The position numbers and the translations under genes were made by a program. From the NCBI GenBank assembly GCA_026393275.1, contig JAPLAM010000059.1, positions 1 to 35,454 on the forward strand: a stretch of 35,454 nt of DNA, in the 5' to 3' direction. Positions 33,570-35,454 of the stretch are shown one piece after another (within the stretch, counting starts at the first letter, position 1; each line of letters starts with the position of its first letter). The notes under the pieces are model-generated. The model saw only the letters and a program-made list of their open reading frames with translations, did no database searches and was not told where the DNA came from. This DNA is from Arthrobacter sp. (GTDB lineage Bacteria > Actinomycetota > Actinomycetes > Actinomycetales > Micrococcaceae).

Positions 33570-34982
33570 TCAGCCCAGCGCGACAGGCCGGACGGCACGC
33601 TCTTGGCCCGGTGCAGGTTCACTGCCCCGGGCGAAGGCCGGGGCCACGGAGCCGCGGCGGAGGACCAGCAGCCAGCACAGCATGAGGGCCACGGCGCAGA
33701 AGACCCCGGCGCTCGACGCCATGATCCAGAGGCCGGGCGTCTGGATGTCGAGGTTCTCCGCACCGAGGGCCGTGCCGATCGTTTTCGGCGAGAAGAGGAA
33801 CACGAGCACGGAGATGCCCAGCACCCCGCCCATGAGCCAGCGCGTGGGGCGATGGCGGTGCGGCGTTTCACGCAGCGTCCAGGCGAAGGCGGGAAGGACG
33901 ACGGCGACCCATACCCAGTGGTGCGACCAGGAGATCGGGCTGATCAGCAGCATGGTGAGGGCCGTCGCCGAGATGGCGACCACCCGGGCGCCCTGGGCGC
34001 TCGCTGCCTTGATGATGCCTGCGGCCAGGGCCACCACCAGCAGGCTCAGCACCAGCCAGGGCAGAGTGACGGAGGCTTCGGGGACGCCGAAGTGCAGGAG
34101 GGCTCCCTTGAGGGAGAGGTTGTCGACATAGCCCGCCCCGCCAATCCTGGAGGTGTCCGGCAGGACGTGAAGCCAGAACTGCAGGGATTCCGCGGGGCGC
34201 AGCAGCCCGCCGATCAGGACCGTGGCGAAGAACCCCGCCGCCATGTTCAGCAGACCTCGCCAATCCTTGCGGACCAGGAAATAGAGTCCGAACACCAGCG
34301 GTGTCAGCTTGATCCCCGCGGCGACGCCCACAAGGAAGCCGCTGCCGGGAAGGCCGCCGGCCCAGCGCGGATTCCGGGCCAGCAGATCCGCTGCGATCAG
34401 GCCCATGAGCAGGATGTTGATTTGCCCGAAGGCCAGAGTTTCGCGCCAGGGGCCCAGGTTGAGCACAGCCAGGACCAGGACCGCGGCGGCCCAGCGGTTG
34501 CCGGGCGAGCGGAAGGTGGCGCGCCAGTCCGTTTTGGCAGTCCAGTAACGAAGTGCGCGGACAGCGACCCAGAGCGCCGTGACGACGCTTGCCGCGTTGA
34601 ACAGGTCCAGCGCCAGCTTTTGCGGCAGCCGGGCGAGCAGGCTGAAGACCAGGGCGGCGAAGGGCGGGTAGGTGAACGGCAGCCCGGGTCCGCCGGCCCA
34701 GTCGACGTTGCCCCGGTAGAGGTCCGACGGCGCCTGACCCGCATCGTTGAGGATCTTGCCGCCGTACCAGTAGACGCTGAAGTCGAGGCCTTGTTCGCCC
34801 CAGACGGCCAGCCAGTGCCACACCGCGTAGGCCACGACGGCCAGGCCTAGCGGAAACAGGGCGGCCGCCAGTGACCGGCGGCCGGGAAGGTACCGGTCAC
34901 GGGCCCGGTCCGGCTGCGGCGGTGTCGCAGCGGAAACCCCGGAAGGCGGAGCGAGCGGGGGTTCGGCGTCCAGCAGTGACAT
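33570..34982 (-). CDS. GT87-family polyprenyl-phosphate mannosyltransferase-like protein
   Basis: A 470-residue membrane glycosyltransferase of the GT-C type, probably using a polyprenyl-phosphate sugar donor outside the membrane to build lipomannan-like or other cell-surface glycans. About ten hydrophobic segments are visible. GLDFSVYWYGGKIL carries the acidic residue expected in the first external loop, followed by LPFTYPPFAALVFSLLARLP, typical of the family, and LISPISWSHHWVW later on. The ATG at 34982 is preceded by GGGGGAAG. An open frame further upstream to 35300 overlaps the adjacent MFS gene and is rejected. Acceptor and sugar are not known; the mannose assignment follows characterised mycobacterial relatives. 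Confidence 0.85.
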   Translation of the reverse strand: MSLLDAEPPLAPPSGVSAATPPQPDRARDRYLPGRRSLAAALFPLGLAVVAYAVWHWLAVWGEQGLDFSVYWYGGKILNDAGQAPSDLYRGNVDWAGGPGLPFTYPPFAALVFSLLARLPQKLALDLFNAASVVTALWVAVRALRYWTAKTDWRATFRSPGNRWAAAVLVLAVLNLGPWRETLAFGQINILLMGLIAADLLARNPRWAGGLPGSGFLVGVAAGIKLTPLVFGLYFLVRKDWRGLLNMAAGFFATVLIGGLLRPAESLQFWLHVLPDTSRIGGAGYVDNLSLKGALLHFGVPEASVTLPWLVLSLLVVALAAGIIKAASAQGARVVAISATALTMLLISPISWSHHWVWVAVVLPAFAWTLRETPHRHRPTRWLMGGVLGISVLVFLFSPKTIGTALGAENLDIQTPGLWIMASSAGVFCAVALMLCWLLVLRRGSVAPAFARGSEPAPGQERAVRPVALG

Positions 34983-35018
34983 GCGTGCTTCCCCCAAATA
35001 TTTGCTGCTGCGCGACGC

Positions 35019-35050
35019 GGGCGTTCTGCCGCCGTTGACGGCGGACGCCC
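35019..35050 (-). terminator. Probable terminator of the partial MFS gene
   Basis: CCGCCG (35029-35034) pairs with CGGCGG (35039-35044) over a TTGA loop, and outer arms GGGCGT (35019-35024) and ACGCCC (35045-35050) extend the stem past a four-base bulge. It lies 32 bases beyond the MFS stop on the minus strand. Confidence 0.5.
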
Positions 35051-35082
35051 CCGGGTCCTTTGCCGCCCATCCTACCGACCCG

Positions 35083-35454
35083 TCAGGCCGGGAGCGGGAC
35101 AGCCGCCTTCGCCGGGGTGTCCTTGCGGATGGTGGCGCTGATGACGGCGGCAATGGTGCACATCGCCGCGGCGGCAAACCACGCGTAGGTGTATTGGCCG
35201 GTGGCATCACGGACGGCGCCGGCGGCCAACGCCGCCGCGGCGGCGCCGAGCTGGTGTGCGGCGAAGACCCAGCCGAAGACCACGCTGCCGTCAGCACCAA
35301 ACACTTGGCGGCAGATCGCGGCCGTCGGCGGGACTGTGGCCACCCAGTCCAGGCCGTAGATGACCACGAACACGAGCATGCTGGGCTGGACCTCGGCGCT
35401 GAGCAGCAGCGGCAGGACGAGCAGCCCGATGCCGCGGAACTGGTAGTAGACCGC
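35083..35454 (-). CDS. MFS transporter, C-terminal part (5' end outside window)
   Basis: The last 123 residues of a membrane permease. The frame is open to the window edge, so the gene starts beyond 35454. It reads AVYYQFRGIGLLVLPLLLS, then FVVIYGLDWVATVPPTAAICRQVFG, GWVFAAHQLGAAAAALAAGAVRDATG and a final helix ending in AVISATIRK. The pattern of alternating helices with conserved Gly, Gln and Asp matches the last three or four helices of MFS monocarboxylate/oxalate-type transporters. An internal Met at 35379 is not the real start. The substrate cannot be assigned from this fragment. Confidence 0.85.
   Translation of the reverse strand, partial: AVYYQFRGIGLLVLPLLLSAEVQPSMLVFVVIYGLDWVATVPPTAAICRQVFGADGSVVFGWVFAAHQLGAAAAALAAGAVRDATGQYTYAWFAAAAMCTIAAVISATIRKDTPAKAAVPLPA

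Noticed and set aside
34983..35300. Longer start for the GT87 protein
   Set aside because: The extension overlaps the MFS gene, has no membrane pattern, and the ATG at 34982 has a ribosome-binding site.

Overview
This is 35.5 kb of high-GC chromosome from an actinobacterium, most likely a member of the Micrococcaceae close to Arthrobacter/Pseudarthrobacter. The main clues are a mycothiol synthase gene, a MutT1-type Nudix/histidine-phosphatase fusion beside polyphosphate kinase, paired HadA/HadB-like dehydratases near murB, GTG/TTG starts, and many genes whose -10 box (TANNNT) lies exactly six bases before the start codon, as in leaderless mRNAs. The genus is an inference from gene content; no 16S gene is present.

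Layout. 0-7.3 kb (plus strand) holds core metabolism: mshD, ppk, the Nudix fusion, a thyA-folA-small membrane protein operon, and asd. 7.3-12.9 kb holds an AlkZ-like winged-helix protein (minus), two small four-helix membrane proteins (plus), murB (minus), and a minus-strand cluster of HadA-like and HadB-like dehydratases plus an MFS transporter. 12.9-15.3 kb is an ArsR-family regulator translationally coupled to a SulP anion transporter, with a good palindromic operator at the promoter. 15.0-19.1 kb (minus) carries a 74-residue membrane protein, a CitE-like lyase, a perfect 24-bp inverted repeat, and a GH13 glucosidase/aldo-keto reductase pair that diverges from a ROK regulator.

20.4-25.45 kb looks foreign: base composition falls to about 50% GC in places. 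It contains a 1030-residue secreted metzincin-type metalloprotease with five tandem repeats of about 117 residues, about 0.7 kb of unassigned sequence, and a heavily decayed IS110-family element whose transposase has a 9-bp minisatellite expanded inside its catalytic motif.

25.5-35.45 kb returns to normal composition: a CPA1 Na+/H+ antiporter, an NAD(P)-binding protein, tRNA-Met and tRNA-Thr with a terminator each, a DEAD-box RNA helicase with a DbpA-type C-terminus, divergent MOSC and glutaryl-CoA-dehydrogenase-like genes, a GT87 mannosyltransferase-like protein followed by an SDR, and a partial MFS gene running off the right edge.

I see no CRISPR array, restriction system, phage or recognisable defence island. 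The most unusual items are the repeat-bearing secreted protease, the IS110 relic with its in-frame repeat expansion, the uniform leaderless promoter geometry, and three candidate operators (12937-12958, 19107-19125, 30507-30520).
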